From positions 2,804,617-2,841,127 of the forward strand of contig SCFE01000011.1 in assembly GCA_004352715.1 (NCBI GenBank): a DNA stretch of 36,511 bases, given 5' to 3'. This DNA comes from Hofstenia miamia (lineage: Eukaryota; Xenacoelomorpha; Acoela). Below, piece after piece: positions 1 through 10,777 of this stretch (position 1 is its first letter; each line of letters starts with the position of its first letter). The position numbers and the translations under genes are program-made. The notes below the pieces were generated by a model that saw only the letters and a list, made by a program, of their open reading frames with translations, made no database searches and was not told the origin of the DNA.

Positions 1-501
1 AAATGTATAGTGCAATCTTGATAGCCAATATAATAAATATGCAAAACAATATATAAGACATAAATGCGTATGTTTGATGAATGGTGTATGTTAAAACACT
101 CAGCTCTACTTGAAAAAAAAAAGATAAAAAATCTATACAAATTGCAAGTCAAATAGTTTTTCATAAGGTAGGTTTACTCTTGTTACCTTTGTTATAAACG
201 CAATTTGGTCAAAAAAGTACCTTGACATTGGGCTTATCAATTCATAATATGATCAGCAAACATGGGAAAAATGAAACAACGATATCAGTCAAACACTACG
301 ATTAATGGCCCTGGAAAAAATCACTTTCAGAGCATTTCTTACCATCTTTTGATTATGCAAATTTTTGCCTTTGCTTTTTTACTATCCTAATAATAAATTT
401 CCTAATGCTGACAAAATGATAAAAAATATCCTGCATGTAGTCTCGAATTGCATTCTATTTTCGTTAAAAAACAATTTAAGCTTCAAAACAAAAGTCTATC
501 T
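1..501. other. AT-rich non-coding stretch
   Basis: No open frame longer than about 70 codons with recognisable content, no splice-framed exon and no repeat structure seen. It ends at the target duplication of the MITE that starts at 510. Confidence 0.6.
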
Positions 502-509
502 CACGCAAT

Positions 510-759
510 CAGTGCGTATGCAGGGGTGGGGGGGGACATTTTGGAATGTCTCCCCGTCAGTTTTCCAAAATTTGATTTTGACTGGATAAATCAAAAAAAT
601 TTTACTAAAAAAAATTGAAAAATTTAAAATCTAGGATCGTGAAATGCATTTTTTAGGGTCTATTTTCTCAATATTTTCAAAACATTTTGTGGGGCTTCGC
701 CCCACATTGGGTAATGACGATTGTGTCCCCCCCGTTCGAAAATCCCGCGTACGCCCCTG
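510..759. mobile_element. hAT-like MITE, 250 bp, with 8-bp target-site duplication
   Basis: The octamer CACGCAAT occurs at 502-509 and again at 760-767, directly flanking this segment. The segment begins CAGTGCGTATGC and ends with the complement of CAGGGGCGTACGC, so the tips are imperfect inverted repeats. Just inside are complementary G-runs and C-runs (about 524-536 and 725-733). The interior is AT-rich and non-coding. An 8-bp duplication with CAG-starting tips is the usual signature of hAT-superfamily elements. No transposase is present, so it is non-autonomous. A related, more decayed copy lies at about 1183-1500. Confidence 0.8.
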
Positions 760-767
760 CACGCAAT

Positions 768-1182
768 CCTATTGAAATTAATCATTTAAAATTAAAAGCA
801 TTTAATGTTTCCCTACCCTAATTCAATGGTAAAAATGCTTCTGCTAAAAGTTTATATATATAAGTTTATATTACATTATCCATTTTCAAATTTTCTTTCA
901 AATATATTTGGCAATATAAGACAAAAGGTTTTCGATTCAGTCATCACTCATCATTGTTTTTCAACCACTTCTTGATTCTTCTGAGCTACTAAAAGAGATC
1001 ATTTGCTGGAAGCAACAGCCACATGAATGCAAATGCTTCTATGGGAAAAGTGGAAATATATGTTTTCTATTCTGACTTTCACTAGGCTGAATTTATATTT
1101 TTAGTGGTATATTAAAATGATAGTTTAAAACAAAATAAATTATGTCAAATACAAACGAATACAACTATGAGATTAAAAAAAC
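768..1182. other. AT-rich non-coding stretch
   Basis: Nothing recognised: no coding signal, no inverted repeats, only short A/T runs. Confidence 0.5.
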
Positions 1183-1500
1183 ATAGAACTGGTGTACAGA
1201 AGGGGGGGGGGGGGGNNNNNNNNNNNNNNNNNNNNNNNNNNNNNNNNNNNNNNNNNNNNNNNNNNNNNNNNNNNNNNNNNNNNNNNNNNNNNNNNNNNNN
1301 NNNNNNNNNNNNNNNNNNNNNNNNNNNNNNNNNNNNNNNNNNNNNNNNNNNNATAGAACTGGTGTACAGAAGGGGGGGGGTTCAAAATCGATTTTGATTG
1401 GCTAAATTAAACAATTTCGGCAAAAAACTACAATAATTTAAAAATGAAAGTCTATTTTTGAATATTTTGATAAATTTCGTGGGCTTAACATTTTGGTCAG
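1183..1500. mobile_element. Second, decayed copy of the MITE, interrupted by a gap
   Basis: After the G-run at 1370-1380 the sequence closely follows the interior of the 510-759 element (about 550-700): a TTCAAAATC-GATTTTGA block, a TTGGCTAAAT-like block, then TCTATTTT, AATATTTTGATAAA and GTGGGCTT in the same order. The left part lies in a poly-G run and an assembly gap. The right terminus could not be placed. Confidence 0.5.
1216..1352. other. Assembly gap (137 N)
   Basis: The bases ATAGAACTGGTGTACAGAAG plus a G-run occur on both sides of the N run (1183-1215 and 1353-1379). The gap edges are therefore probably the same locus read twice. Confidence 0.95.
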
Positions 1501-1730
1501 CTATATGATCACAACAGAGATAGCCCAAAATACCAGCTAAAATTCATTTCTGAAAGTACTAGTGATGTTCTCTTTGATTACTAATGCATATACAAGAGCA
1601 TTAGTTAATACGAAAAGTGACATTATATCCCCAATATCAGATATTTACATGCTGCACCTGCAACACAAAATGGATGTGAAGACCTGTTTATTGGATGAGG
1701 AAATACTATTACCAATAAAGAAGCAGGTCA

Positions 1731-1755
1731 GCTCAGCTCAGCTCAGCTCAGCTCA
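1731..1755. repeat. (GCTCA)5 microsatellite
   Basis: Five exact copies of GCTCA in tandem, followed by an imperfect GCCCA unit. Confidence 0.9.
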
Positions 1756-1760
1756 GCCCA

Positions 1761-3209
1761 TGTTAACGAAATTTTAGTTATTTGCTCGCTTAAAATTTTT
1801 TAATATTTTGATAAATAATTTCTTTCCATGATATATATTTGTATTGTTGTTTTTAAAACTTAGACATTTTCACGATTTTCTTTAATTGCTTGAATCTTTG
1901 CATTGCACTTAGTAGTAGTAAAAAACTTTGACTACGGCGAAAAAGTTCCGGCTAGCAGCCGGATACGGCTAAAGGCTTAAAGCCAAATGCCGGATACGTC
2001 AAAAGTCTTACGGCCAACTGTCCTCTACAAAATCCATTTTGCACACGGCTACTGCTAAGAAATCGCCTTGCGACTCAGAACACTAACTTAGGCATTGAAG
2101 CTAGAACTGCTTTAGTTGTAACAGTGGGCTGAAGCAAATATTCAGTCAATGCGGTTTACATTAACAAAACTTTGACTTGTATTTGTCATGTGTTCTTTGA
2201 ATTCTTTTGTTCGTGCATAGATTGCACAAATGAAGACTGACTAGCTTGGTAGTTTATACAAGTCTCTTCCTATTTTGGAGAAAGTGTTCAAAGCTCTGTA
2301 TGACTTAAACGTAAACGTATTTTAGTTATTATAAAACAATTTTTACCGTTCTTAAAATATTTATATTTTCTTAAGCACATTTAGGGTGTGTTTAACATTT
2401 TCTATGGTGTTGAGAATGTCTTTTTTGCGTGTTAATTTCCACAAATTTCCATTATATTTCCATTTCACAATCTAGAAATGGAATAGAATGGATATGTTCA
2501 TGTCCATATGCAAAACTGATTAAGGCGAATCTTTTGTCTAAATTAGAAGTTTAGAACAAATGAAATAGGTCGAAAATATAGATATTGTGTCACACTTGTA
2601 ATGGTTGAGATTCAAGAATTACACTTATTCAAATATATATTTCAAAATAATGTTGAAAGAGATAGACTGACTGCATTGTGAATGTAGAAAATGAGTGGAA
2701 AATTCAATGAACGCAACATCTGTTAAATGGTCATTTTTCTGACCCCTGATAAAAAATATTCGGAGGTGCATCACCCCAGCACCACCGGTCAGCTGGGCCA
2801 CTGGCTGAATCGTATTAAAGTCCTTAGCAGCTTATATTTAGGAGTTAAAAGGTTTATTGCAGGGTAGCATTTCATTCGATATCCCTGAATAAAAGCGGGA
2901 GAACCCGACCAAAATATATTTGCATATATGTTTTCCTGCCATCAATAAGTGGAAAGATTAATAAGATTTTTTTTACCTAATTTTTGTACGAAGAAGAAAT
3001 TAATGCATTTTATAATGACGACTATACCTAGATATTAGTAATTTAGAAATTATCAACACCGCATGTCTCCGAACATTGAAAATTCGACGTGACAGTATTC
3101 TAAATTCAAATATCTACTCTTTAGTTGCCAGAACATTACACACATTGAAACTAATACTAGTATCTTTGCTAACAAACTGGTAAGAAACAAAGACGTGATG
3201 AAAGTCACA
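1761..3209. other. Non-coding stretch
   Basis: No gene or mobile element recognised. A short less AT-rich island lies at about 2762-2815, with no frame I can name. A plus-strand frame at about 3035-3183 is open for some 50 codons, rich in Leu and Arg, and matches nothing I recognise. Confidence 0.4.
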
Positions 3210-3305
3210 GCTATTTCCCTCATAAATAGCAATAAGATACACATTTCGCTAAATCTAAATTAAATGTGCTTGCAAATAGCAAATAATGTATTAAAACAAA
3301 GCAAT

Positions 3306-3358
3306 TATATATATATATACATGTGTATATATATACATATATATACATATATACATAT

Positions 3359-3407
<49 letters not shown>

Positions 3408-3408
3408 C
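3306..3408. repeat. (AT)n / (CATATATA)n microsatellite
   Basis: Alternating purine-pyrimidine tract with CATATATA units, ending in the gap. The Ile/Tyr-rich open frames across it are artefacts of the repeat. Confidence 0.9.
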
Positions 3409-3474
3409 NNNNNNNNNNNNNNNNNNNNNNNNNNNNNNNNNNNNNNNNNNNNNNNNNNNNNNNNNNNNNNNNNN
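3409..3474. other. Assembly gap (66 N)
   Basis: Run of N within a microsatellite, with duplicated flanks. Confidence 0.95.
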
Positions 3475-3571
3475 GCTATTTCCCTCATAAATAGCAATAA
3501 GATACACATTTCGCTAAATCTAAATTAAATGTGCTTGCAAATAGCAAATAATGTATTAAAACAAAGCAATA

Positions 3572-3591
3572 CATATATATACATATACATG

Positions 3592-3642
<51 letters not shown>
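3572..3642. repeat. (AT)n microsatellite
   Basis: Pure or nearly pure AT/CATA dinucleotide tract. Confidence 0.9.
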
Positions 3643-3648
<6 letters not shown>

Positions 3649-3898
3649 CAATGAAGCCCTAGTTCAAACATATTTTTATTAGTGAGCAGATCTGTTCAGA
3701 AATGTCTTATCTCAAGAATTCCCAATTCCAGGTAAAGCTCATTGAGCAGATATGAAGTATATTATCCATTATCACTATATTACATAGCTTAGGAATTAGC
3801 TATGCTTGTCTAAACTATATGGTTAAAAAATGTATTAGCTTAGTAATTAACCAAGTCACATGTTGGAAGTGAAAGATACATGATTTATAGTAATTTAC

Positions 3899-4155
3899 CA
3901 TAAATTATTAAAGTTGGGTACACAAGTACACGCAAGAAGAAGTCTGGGGAACGCTGTATTTGAATTTTATAACTTTGGTGATCATATTGCCTTCCTCCAA
4001 ACGTAGTAGATCCAGCCTCCATCACTACCGGACGAATCAGGTGCCATTGATCATGACTTACATAATATGCCAAAGGCATTTCATATTTGCCATTTGTAAT
4101 TTGAACAGGATAATCCACTCTGTATTCTTCCATGTTGTATATCCATTGACGTAAT
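3899..4155 (-). CDS. Gene B exon 4: loop B, loop C and start of M1
   Basis: The acceptor is TTTAG at 4160-4156. The first base completes a Gln codon split with exon 3 (CA|A). The 85 full codons start LRQWIYNMEEYRVDY, where the Trp is the loop-B tryptophan of the family. DQWHL fits the conserved strand before loop C. IQIQRSPDFFL fits the lead into M1, followed by VLVYPTLIIY. The donor is GGTAAATT with the cut after 3899, leaving one G (phase 1). Loop C, between DQWHL and IQIQ, has no adjacent cysteine pair. Reading past the donor soon hits a stop, which supports the splice site. Confidence 0.88.
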
Positions 4156-7100
4156 CTAAATCATTTTAGAGTCTACTCAAATGTTTGCAATATTGTATAT
4201 ATATATATATATAAATAGGGCTAAGGATAAAAACAATAAAATTTCAAATTAACTATTAATAATGCATACAATGTAAAAAATGTGGCTTTCCACTTGTACA
4301 TTTTGGATTCAGCATGCTTTAAACCTTTAAGGCTCATAACAAAACTGAAGCTGCTTTAGTTGAAAAAACGTATGAAATTGAATTAAGCAGATGGTAAGCA
4401 GCGCCAAAATTAAATTCTGAAATGCATCTATGACCCTACACCAGGGTGGAACATATATATACCTGGCATAGTAATGCGCTCTTGCTAAAATATGTTCTTG
4501 TGTACTATTCATCAATCATTGAAAAAGTCCGAATGAATAGAGCATAATGAGGACTTTTTTATACCCTAATGTCGTTTTGCAATATAATTTCAATAAAAAT
4601 CTTAAAAAGGATCACTACCTGAAACATATGTAATACAAATATAATTCATTCACTACAAACCAATCAAATCTCTTGAATTTTGATTCTAAAGTGTTAGTTA
4701 CCAAACGGAGGTGATTTTAAATTCAAAATAACTACTGTTAAATAATTGACTCGAAATCAACAAGACAAACAAAGGTCAATAAAGTCCATTTTCATTTGGA
4801 GACTAGAAATAAACATACATAGGTATAAAACACAAAATGAGAGGAGGGAATCGCCAAAGAGCTACGTTATCTGCAAAGTAATTAATTACGTGACAACATT
4901 TCTGAGAAATACCTTGTGCGTTTGGCATTGAAGAATTTTGAGGTTTTCACAGAAAAAAGCATTCCCGAAAATAATGACTGCTAAATTAAATATATGATGT
5001 TTCTTGTGATTCGAAAATTAAAGTCACCAAAATACTTGAATAGAATTAACCGTTTTTGATATACAATATTGTTTAAAAGATATGTGTTTTGTAAATATAG
5101 TGACTAAACTTCGCAAATTTTAGGGCCAATGTGTGATAAGCAAGCACTCATTTAAGCAAATATATCTAAAACCAAACTTATTTTAAGTTTTCGACAAAAA
5201 TTCAAATTTTTGACTTTTACGATAACCAATATGAGTTGAAGGCTCTGATAACATAATTAACTACTTCAACTTACTGTAGAACACATGTATGTTGATCATG
5301 AGGAAAATCGGTGACGTCGAATTTGCAACTGAGCTTCGCGTTTATTGAAGTAGCTGTTGGAAGAATAGTACCTTCATAGTTTACATACTGCGAAGTAGAA
5401 CTCTGATATTGGTTTTCTGTCCTTAAAATAATTTTTGGTCACTGAAGTCTAATCGAGAACACGCGACTCAATATTACACAAATGTTTCTTACATAGAATC
5501 TAATTCAATGTCTGGCGTCCAGAATGTATCCTTTTTAAAAATAAGGGTTGTAATATTACCGTGGTCTGCTGGATTCCATGCCATTTCCACTATGACGTAA
5601 TACTAAATACAACAATGAATTAAATTGCTTAAAATGAAAAATGTGTTAGGTGTGCATTTGTACAATAGCATAATCTTTATTAAATACTTGTTGGTTAGAG
5701 TTAGACCAGCTTAGAAATGGAATTATGGTGTAATTTACGTCAATCTGTTTTAATATGTGTTCAAATCTATCAACATTTTACTTCGCATTTTTTTCACATT
5801 CGCACATTTAATTTTGCATTATATTTCAGCTGAATATTTTTCGATTTTGAATTCACTTAAAAGTGAATGGTATATGGTAGTGTTATATTAAGCATGTAAA
5901 AATTATAAAAACTTGAAAAGCATAAATAAAAATGAAGTTGTTTAATCTGAATTTAACCAAATGAATAAAAAATATCATTGCAATAAGGCCAAAAAATCTA
6001 AAATATCGTATGAGAGTTTTTCTAAACTCGAAAGGAGTTCTGCCATTAAATACCAACTCACAGCACACTTTGTTCTATTTTTATCCAATCAAACAGCAGT
6101 CAATAATGCGTATTCACTTGGAAAAGTAGAAAGAATAATTTTCACCAGCAAACCCTTAGATATTTGGAAATTCATACCAAAGCTCGATTATTTCCCCTAC
6201 AGTCCATTAATGCATTGCATTAGGTCTTGATTAGGGCTAATTTTTACTATAATGAACCAATGAAACAAGACTTATGCATAGTTTGATCCTTCTTAAAATT
6301 AGCAATCACAATCACGTATCAACTTATCATCTAAGTGATTCTACTTCCTTAAGTACACAAGCGAGTTTTTTAAGAAAAAAACTGTGCTTCATTAAATGTT
6401 AATTACAAATAATTATTAACAGTAGTAAATAGGCTGTATTTCCGCTAAGGAAAACAATTTTTAAGAAGGTAGACACTCTGAAAGAAGTGCTTAGTCATAT
6501 TGCCAGCTTATAATATATTTTGGGTAATAATATGGTAACACCTGACAAATTTTTGAGAAATAATATGGCAACACATGACAAATTTTTAAGAAGTAATATG
6601 GTAACACATGACAAATTTTTGAGAAATAATATGGTAACACATGACAAATTTTTGAGAAATAATATGGAAACACATGACAAATTTTTGAGAAATAATATGG
6701 TAACACATGACAAATTTTTGAGAAATGAAAAATTGGGTCAATTCCACTATGGTCGCTCCAAAATTGGTCAATGTAGTAAAAATGTAAACGGGTTCTAACT
6801 GTTAAAGAATATTACTTTGATTAGCTATTTTGGAACTTGCTTGAACAGGGGTCTGAATTGGTGTTCAAATCAATATTGTCAATTAATCGCGAACTCAATT
6901 AAAATGCTTGCAATTAAGAGTTTGTTACAATGACCTCAAAATTTAATTTTTTTTGGACCTAAAATTACCTCGTTGCAATAAAAACAACCAGTAAATGCCA
7001 ATGTAAGTTCGCAATAAAATAAATTTTATGAAATTTCCTTCCAACGAGCCAAATGAGGCCGTCGAGCCACGGGGTTGAACAACCCTGTTTAAAGCAAACA

Positions 7101-9070
7101 TAGCATTTGGGTAATTTATTGCATTCATAATAAAGAGTCTCATATTTTAAACTTAATTCTATTGGGAATTTTTTACAGCCAATTATGGTTCTCTAAGAAT
7201 TTCTTATAATTCAACAACTAATAAGATATTTATAATCTGAAAGCTCCACTAGGTAGAGAATTTTTAACTCTTCCTTTTTAGACTAAAATTCGCAATCTGT
7301 CTCTGTCCTGTCCCATCCCAGCCACGGTTTTTCGCGAAAACCTCTGACTTTGCACACGGTGTTCTTGGAAGAGAGTCACACAGTTTTCTTCCGAAAATAA
7401 AATATTTTAAGATAGGACATTAGACCGCCTCATTACCTTAACACAATGTATGTAAAGAATTTGAATATCTTAATTAAAATCGAAGGTGTTATTGAAAAAA
7501 AAATCTTATTTGCAAGTACTTTACGCACAAACATAAGTTTTAGCACAAATTTTCATCATACATGAGCGGAACCGACACCAAAGATGTGTCCATGCAAAAG
7601 CCTTTCTATAAATCTTAACAGGCTTGGATAAAGTTGTTCAAAGTGTGGATAAATCGATTTGTTACTTAAAAGTAAATCTAGTAGAGATAGGGTTAAGATA
7701 AGTCTCTTTCTGTACAAATGTTTTCTTTATCTACTTATTAATTAATTGTGAATCAGTGACCCGGCAAACCCGAGAGTCTTGAGGGAAAAATTTCTAACAG
7801 TTTGCAAGCATGGTTTTCAAAAAATTATGTTAATGGAAACCAAGGGAAGATGTCAAAATGAGTACAGTGTACTGGGTGTATCTTCAGGTAAAACATTTAA
7901 AACAGATTCTATGACAATTTTCATTGTTTGTGAAACAGGTCCCATCAACAGACTAGCTCGCAGCACGCAAGAGAAAGCTATTATTCAAGATTTAACTTCA
8001 AAATCAAATAGTTAAATTGAATTTTAGAAGAAACAAACAAAGTTTCCAAAACTATCAAAACTTGCTAGAGATAGTTTTGTGACCCTATTATCAAGAGCTC
8101 GGTCACAACGAGGCACCTGCGCCGTTGGCTTGACTATCTTTGAAAAATAGGCGCAACATAAAAACTGATAGAGGTGAAAAGAACGAAAAAATCGGTGGTA
8201 GGCGGTTAAAATTTTCAAATTATCGCCTGACCATCCAATATTACACTAAATAATGAAATGGTCATATATGTATATTAGAAATGAAAAAAATGTAATCTAT
8301 TATTTTAAAGTCATTTTTTAGCACCCATAAGTTAAAGTTTTGTTTTGGATTCAAACTGGATTGCACAGATAAATATAAGAAATTTGGTGAATATTATATA
8401 CGATAAAAAATTTAAGGGTCAGGGACGGTATCAATATATGCGGTCGGCTACGGGTTTTAACACCCACGTATTTAGTCAGAGATTTGTCCATGAACACCGA
8501 CTTTTAAATTTTTTAATAGTCGTGTACGGAAATATTCGAACCAAACGGTTTCCTTGGCATTTTTTGAATCACATGAGGTAGTTCGCAGCTATTAGCTGTA
8601 TAAATATAGCTAAGTTATATATTTATAGTAAACTTTGGAGGCATACTCATTAGGAAACAATTTTAAATTTTGAGGAACACCAAAGAGACCCTGTGAAATC
8701 ATTCCGATCTTTGTAATTAATGCCTTTCGATTTGGTTTTCAAACACTAAGAATAGCAATATTTTGAATATACGCTATAATCACTTTTTGGTAATAATTAT
8801 GAATATGATATAATGATATTTACTTACGCAATACAGCCAAATTTTGGCATTGAGAACGTTGTTTTTCTCTTCAACACTAATTATTTGGTAAAGATCAACA
8901 ATGCAATACACTGATTTGTTGTACATTGCAGGTGAGGGAGAATTTGCAGTAGCAAAATTTTTTATGTGGGCTGTAAGATTTTTTTCATATTCGTCCAAGG
9001 GGATAGCAATTACATTTCCTAAACCACAAACTATGAATATTATCAAATATAAAAATAGCCGCCATTTCAG
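3899..9070 (-). CDS. nAChR-type Cys-loop channel subunit, 5' half (gene B, four exons visible)
   Basis: Spliced minus-strand gene: exon 1 9070-8828, exon 2 5602-5493, exon 3 5421-5275, exon 4 4155-3899. The joined frame gives a hydrophobic leader, the extracellular domain and the first part of M1. Landmarks in order are VEEKNNVLNAKIWL, AWNPADHGNIT, FWTPDIELD, a 13-residue Cys-loop (C-KFDVTDFPHDQHT-C), LRQWIYN, DQWHL and IQIQRSPDFFL. These match the backbone of nicotinic acetylcholine receptor subunits one-to-one in spacing. The family forms pentameric ligand-gated channels in the cell membrane. The 3' exons (rest of M1 to M4) are absent from 1-3898. Loop C lacks the paired cysteines of alpha subunits. 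The start codon is not visible. A GABA- or glycine-type receptor is less likely, given the nicotinic pattern of this half and the related 3' half. Regulation cannot be read. Confidence 0.88.
4156..5274 (-). other. Gene B intron 3
   Basis: Bounded by a GTAAGT donor at 5274 and a TTTAG acceptor at 4156. It is AT-rich and contains an (AT)n tract at about 4196-4212. The open frame at 4327-4515 on the minus strand has no recognisable content and is not needed for the receptor. Confidence 0.75.
5275..5421 (-). CDS. Gene B exon 3: Cys-loop exon
   Basis: 147 nt. Acceptor TTTTAAG ends at 5422; the first G completes an ATG (Met) codon shared with exon 2. The frame begins TENQYQSSTSQYVNYEG and ends with the Cys-loop, two Cys separated by 13 residues containing FPHDQ (the family usually has FPFDQ). 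It then has VL and two bases (CA) of a split codon. The donor is CA|GTAAGT. The two cysteines form the disulfide that names the superfamily and sits between the binding domain and the pore. The preceding and following exon phases agree. Confidence 0.92.
5493..5602 (-). CDS. Gene B exon 2: loop D flank and loop A
   Basis: 110 nt. Acceptor TATTTAG ends at 5603, and the exon opens in phase 0 with YYVIVEMAWNPADHGNIT. Spacing from the exon-1 WL to this exon's WNP is ten residues, as in vertebrate nicotinic subunits. FWTPDIELD is the loop-A segment, usually W-x-PDI-x-LYN. The tyrosine that contacts agonist in alpha subunits is Asp here. The donor AT|GTAAGA leaves two bases of a Met codon. Confidence 0.92.
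5603..8827 (-). other. Gene B intron 1 (3.2 kb)
   Basis: Bounded by GTAAGTA at 8827 and TTTAG at 5603. It holds the 33-bp minisatellite (6526-6729). Two unrecognised plus-strand open frames (7779-8015, 78 codons; 8345-8581, 78 codons) show no motif I can name and may be chance or decayed repeats. Otherwise AT-rich. Confidence 0.7.
6526..6729. repeat. 33-bp minisatellite, about six units
   Basis: The unit is close to AATATGGTAACACATGACAA followed by ATTTTTGAGAAAT, total period 33 bp, with scattered single-base differences between units. Because 33 is a multiple of three and the unit lacks stops in several frames, it gives open frames on both strands (plus-strand unit NNMVTHDKFLR). Nothing else suggests that it is translated. 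Confidence 0.9.
8828..9070 (-). CDS. Gene B exon 1: hydrophobic leader and N-terminal strands
   Basis: Open in frame from about 9076 to the donor TGC|GTAAGTA (cut after 8828, phase 0). It encodes LKWRLFLYLIIFIVCGLG, a good signal-peptide core, then DEYEKNLTAHIKNF. The conserved block ISVEEKNNVLNAKIWLYC follows, in which family members have the DEKNQ and WL landmarks. An in-frame TAA lies at 9079-9077 and there is no ATG between it and the hydrophobic stretch. The start must therefore come from an upstream exon, possibly spliced at GGCCAG|CTG (acceptor ending at 9071), or the copy is damaged. An ATG at 9066-9064 is out of frame by one base. Confidence 0.85.
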
Positions 9071-9146
9071 CTGGCCTTAAACATCATGGAGTGCTGAAAC
9101 AAGTTTTACCTTTTCCTATTTTTGAAAAATTTTTGAATAAGCAAAA

Positions 9147-9663
9147 TTAATAACTACTATAATATATAATATGGGATATATTATATATATATATATACTG
9201 TATATATATCATTAATATTTCATTTCTTCTCTGTGGCTTGTGCTCATACCAATTGTCTCCTTCTTCTAACCCGTTCTGCCTGCTCAAGCTCCAGTGTACC
9301 ATTCGTCCCACATTGTCATGCCTGAACTTATACTTATTCTGCGCCAACTTCTTACACCCTGCTATCAGATGATCTTCTGTCTCCGCCTCTTTCTTACATA
9401 GTCTGCACTTATCACTTAATTCCATTCTTCTATCTATATGCTTCTTCACCCAGTTTATTCTTATTGCTTGCTCATGTGCTGTCATTATCAACACTTTTTA
9501 GTCCTGCCATTTTTAACCACTTCTTGCTTGCTTCTCTGTTACACTTTTCTGTGTTCCTCCAGTATTCTCCATTCATTGCCCTCAGCCTATACCTTCTTAA
9601 CCATTGCTCTATCAATATTGCAGCTATCAACATGAAATGTTGCAGATTTATAGACCTCCGCAA
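9147..9663 (-). pseudogene. Non-LTR retrotransposon ORF2 C-terminus (degenerate)
   Basis: Two overlapping minus-strand frames form one protein tail split by a one-base shift in the A5 run near 9495-9499. The upstream frame reads YWRNTEKCNREASKKWLKMAGLK; the downstream frame reads TAHEQAIRINWVKKHID, then a CxxC...HxxxxC zinc knuckle (CRLC with HLIAGC), then LAQNKYKFRHDNV and WYEHKP. This order (AHEQA...IRINW, knuckle, LAQ-Y-RHD, WYEH) is a recurrent C-terminal tail of LINE reverse-transcriptase proteins in invertebrate genomes. No RT domain precedes it here. A second, more decayed copy is at 31280-31620. Confidence 0.7.
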
Positions 9664-10777
9664 GTTAAAGATTTTAAGCTTTTTACAAGCCCGAACATGT
9701 CAAAATTGCGCCCTCTGCGGGAAGTTATTTTTTTGCTGTCATTGATGATATTTGAAGAGAGCTCACTCAAAAAATTGGTAAAGAAATTTGAAAATTAAAA
9801 ATTTGAAGTTTATATAAATTTTTTATACCATTTATTTGAGAAAAAACTTTTTTAAAAAATTTTTTTTCGTTTTTTCACACTAGTGATCTGAAATTTGATC
9901 AGAATTGTTTGAAATTTCAAGACAAAAATTTCACAAAGTCATAAATTTTTTTACAAAAAAATTTATTTTGAAATCCCGGGTTGGCCTTTAGATATTATAC
10001 CTTAAATTTAGCTAAAAAAATTTTAAAGATATAACAATTCCATTTGCATTTTTAAGTAGCAAATTTCACTGAAAAATTTTGTTTCTCAGCATGTTTAGCT
10101 CTAAGATAAATATTAGTTGAGCTAGGCTGGCCAGAGCTGGGCAAATTTTTTAGAAAAGATATTTTCTTTAATAACCTTTGATATAATAAAGCTATGAATA
10201 AGATTTTTAAACCAAAATACGCAGTTTTGAAAGGAGATTCTATTTTTTTGGTCCCTTCCCAATACGGAAAATTTTAAAAATTTTAATTAAAAAAAACGTT
10301 TTTCTCAAAATTAAAAATTCAAAAATTGGAAATTTTGACTTTGAGATATTTGCAGTAATACAAGAAATAGCATTCAAAAACAATTTTCCAAAAATTCCCT
10401 GTCAATCTTCCATAATGGGAAATATTCTCTTTTAGAATATTTTAGGATGGGTTAGTAATTTTTTAAAAATTATAGTAATTTTTTTTTAAAGAAAACTGCA
10501 TTTTGTTTTTAATTTCGTTAATCTTTAACATTTTGTTTAGTAATATTTCACTTCATCTTAGGACACCCCTATAAACTTGAAAAAATCGATGATTTTTTAA
10601 ATGTATATTGTAGATGATGAAAATGGATATTATGGATAAACCGTGAAAATTCATTTACATTTTACTCCATTTTATTTATATCTGTGATCCATTCTGTCAA
10701 TTTTTTTGAGATTTTGCCATGGTTGTTGAATATACTGGGATTTCTGGGTTTTTGATAATATAAATTTTTCAAATTAA
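9664..10777. other. Extremely AT-rich non-coding stretch
   Basis: Dominated by A and T runs (AAAATTTT-type blocks) with no coding frame or inverted repeat recognised. It separates the minus-strand LINE tail from the plus-strand LINE that starts near 10778. Confidence 0.5.

Larger units (their letters stand above)
3210..3571. repeat. Duplicated block flanking a gap
   Basis: About 96 bp starting GCTATTTCCCTC at 3210 recurs from 3475, in the same orientation and apparently identical. Each copy runs into an AT/CATA microsatellite, which probably defeated assembly. This is best read as an unmerged contig overlap. Confidence 0.8.

Noticed and set aside
3053-3244. Hydrophobic minus-strand frame as a possible M1-M2 or M3 exon for the left receptor half
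   Set aside because: It lacks the GEK/pore pattern and any M3 landmark, and its frame does not connect from exon 4.
3220-3509. Long Ile/Tyr-rich open frames on both strands
   Set aside because: They read through CATATA/AT microsatellite and an N run; no other coding evidence.
4327-4515. Additional receptor exon between exons 3 and 4
   Set aside because: Exon 3 joins exon 4 in phase with exact family spacing; nothing is missing between them.
6526-6729. CRISPR-like array
   Set aside because: The 33-bp units are directly abutting with no unique spacers, in a eukaryotic intron.
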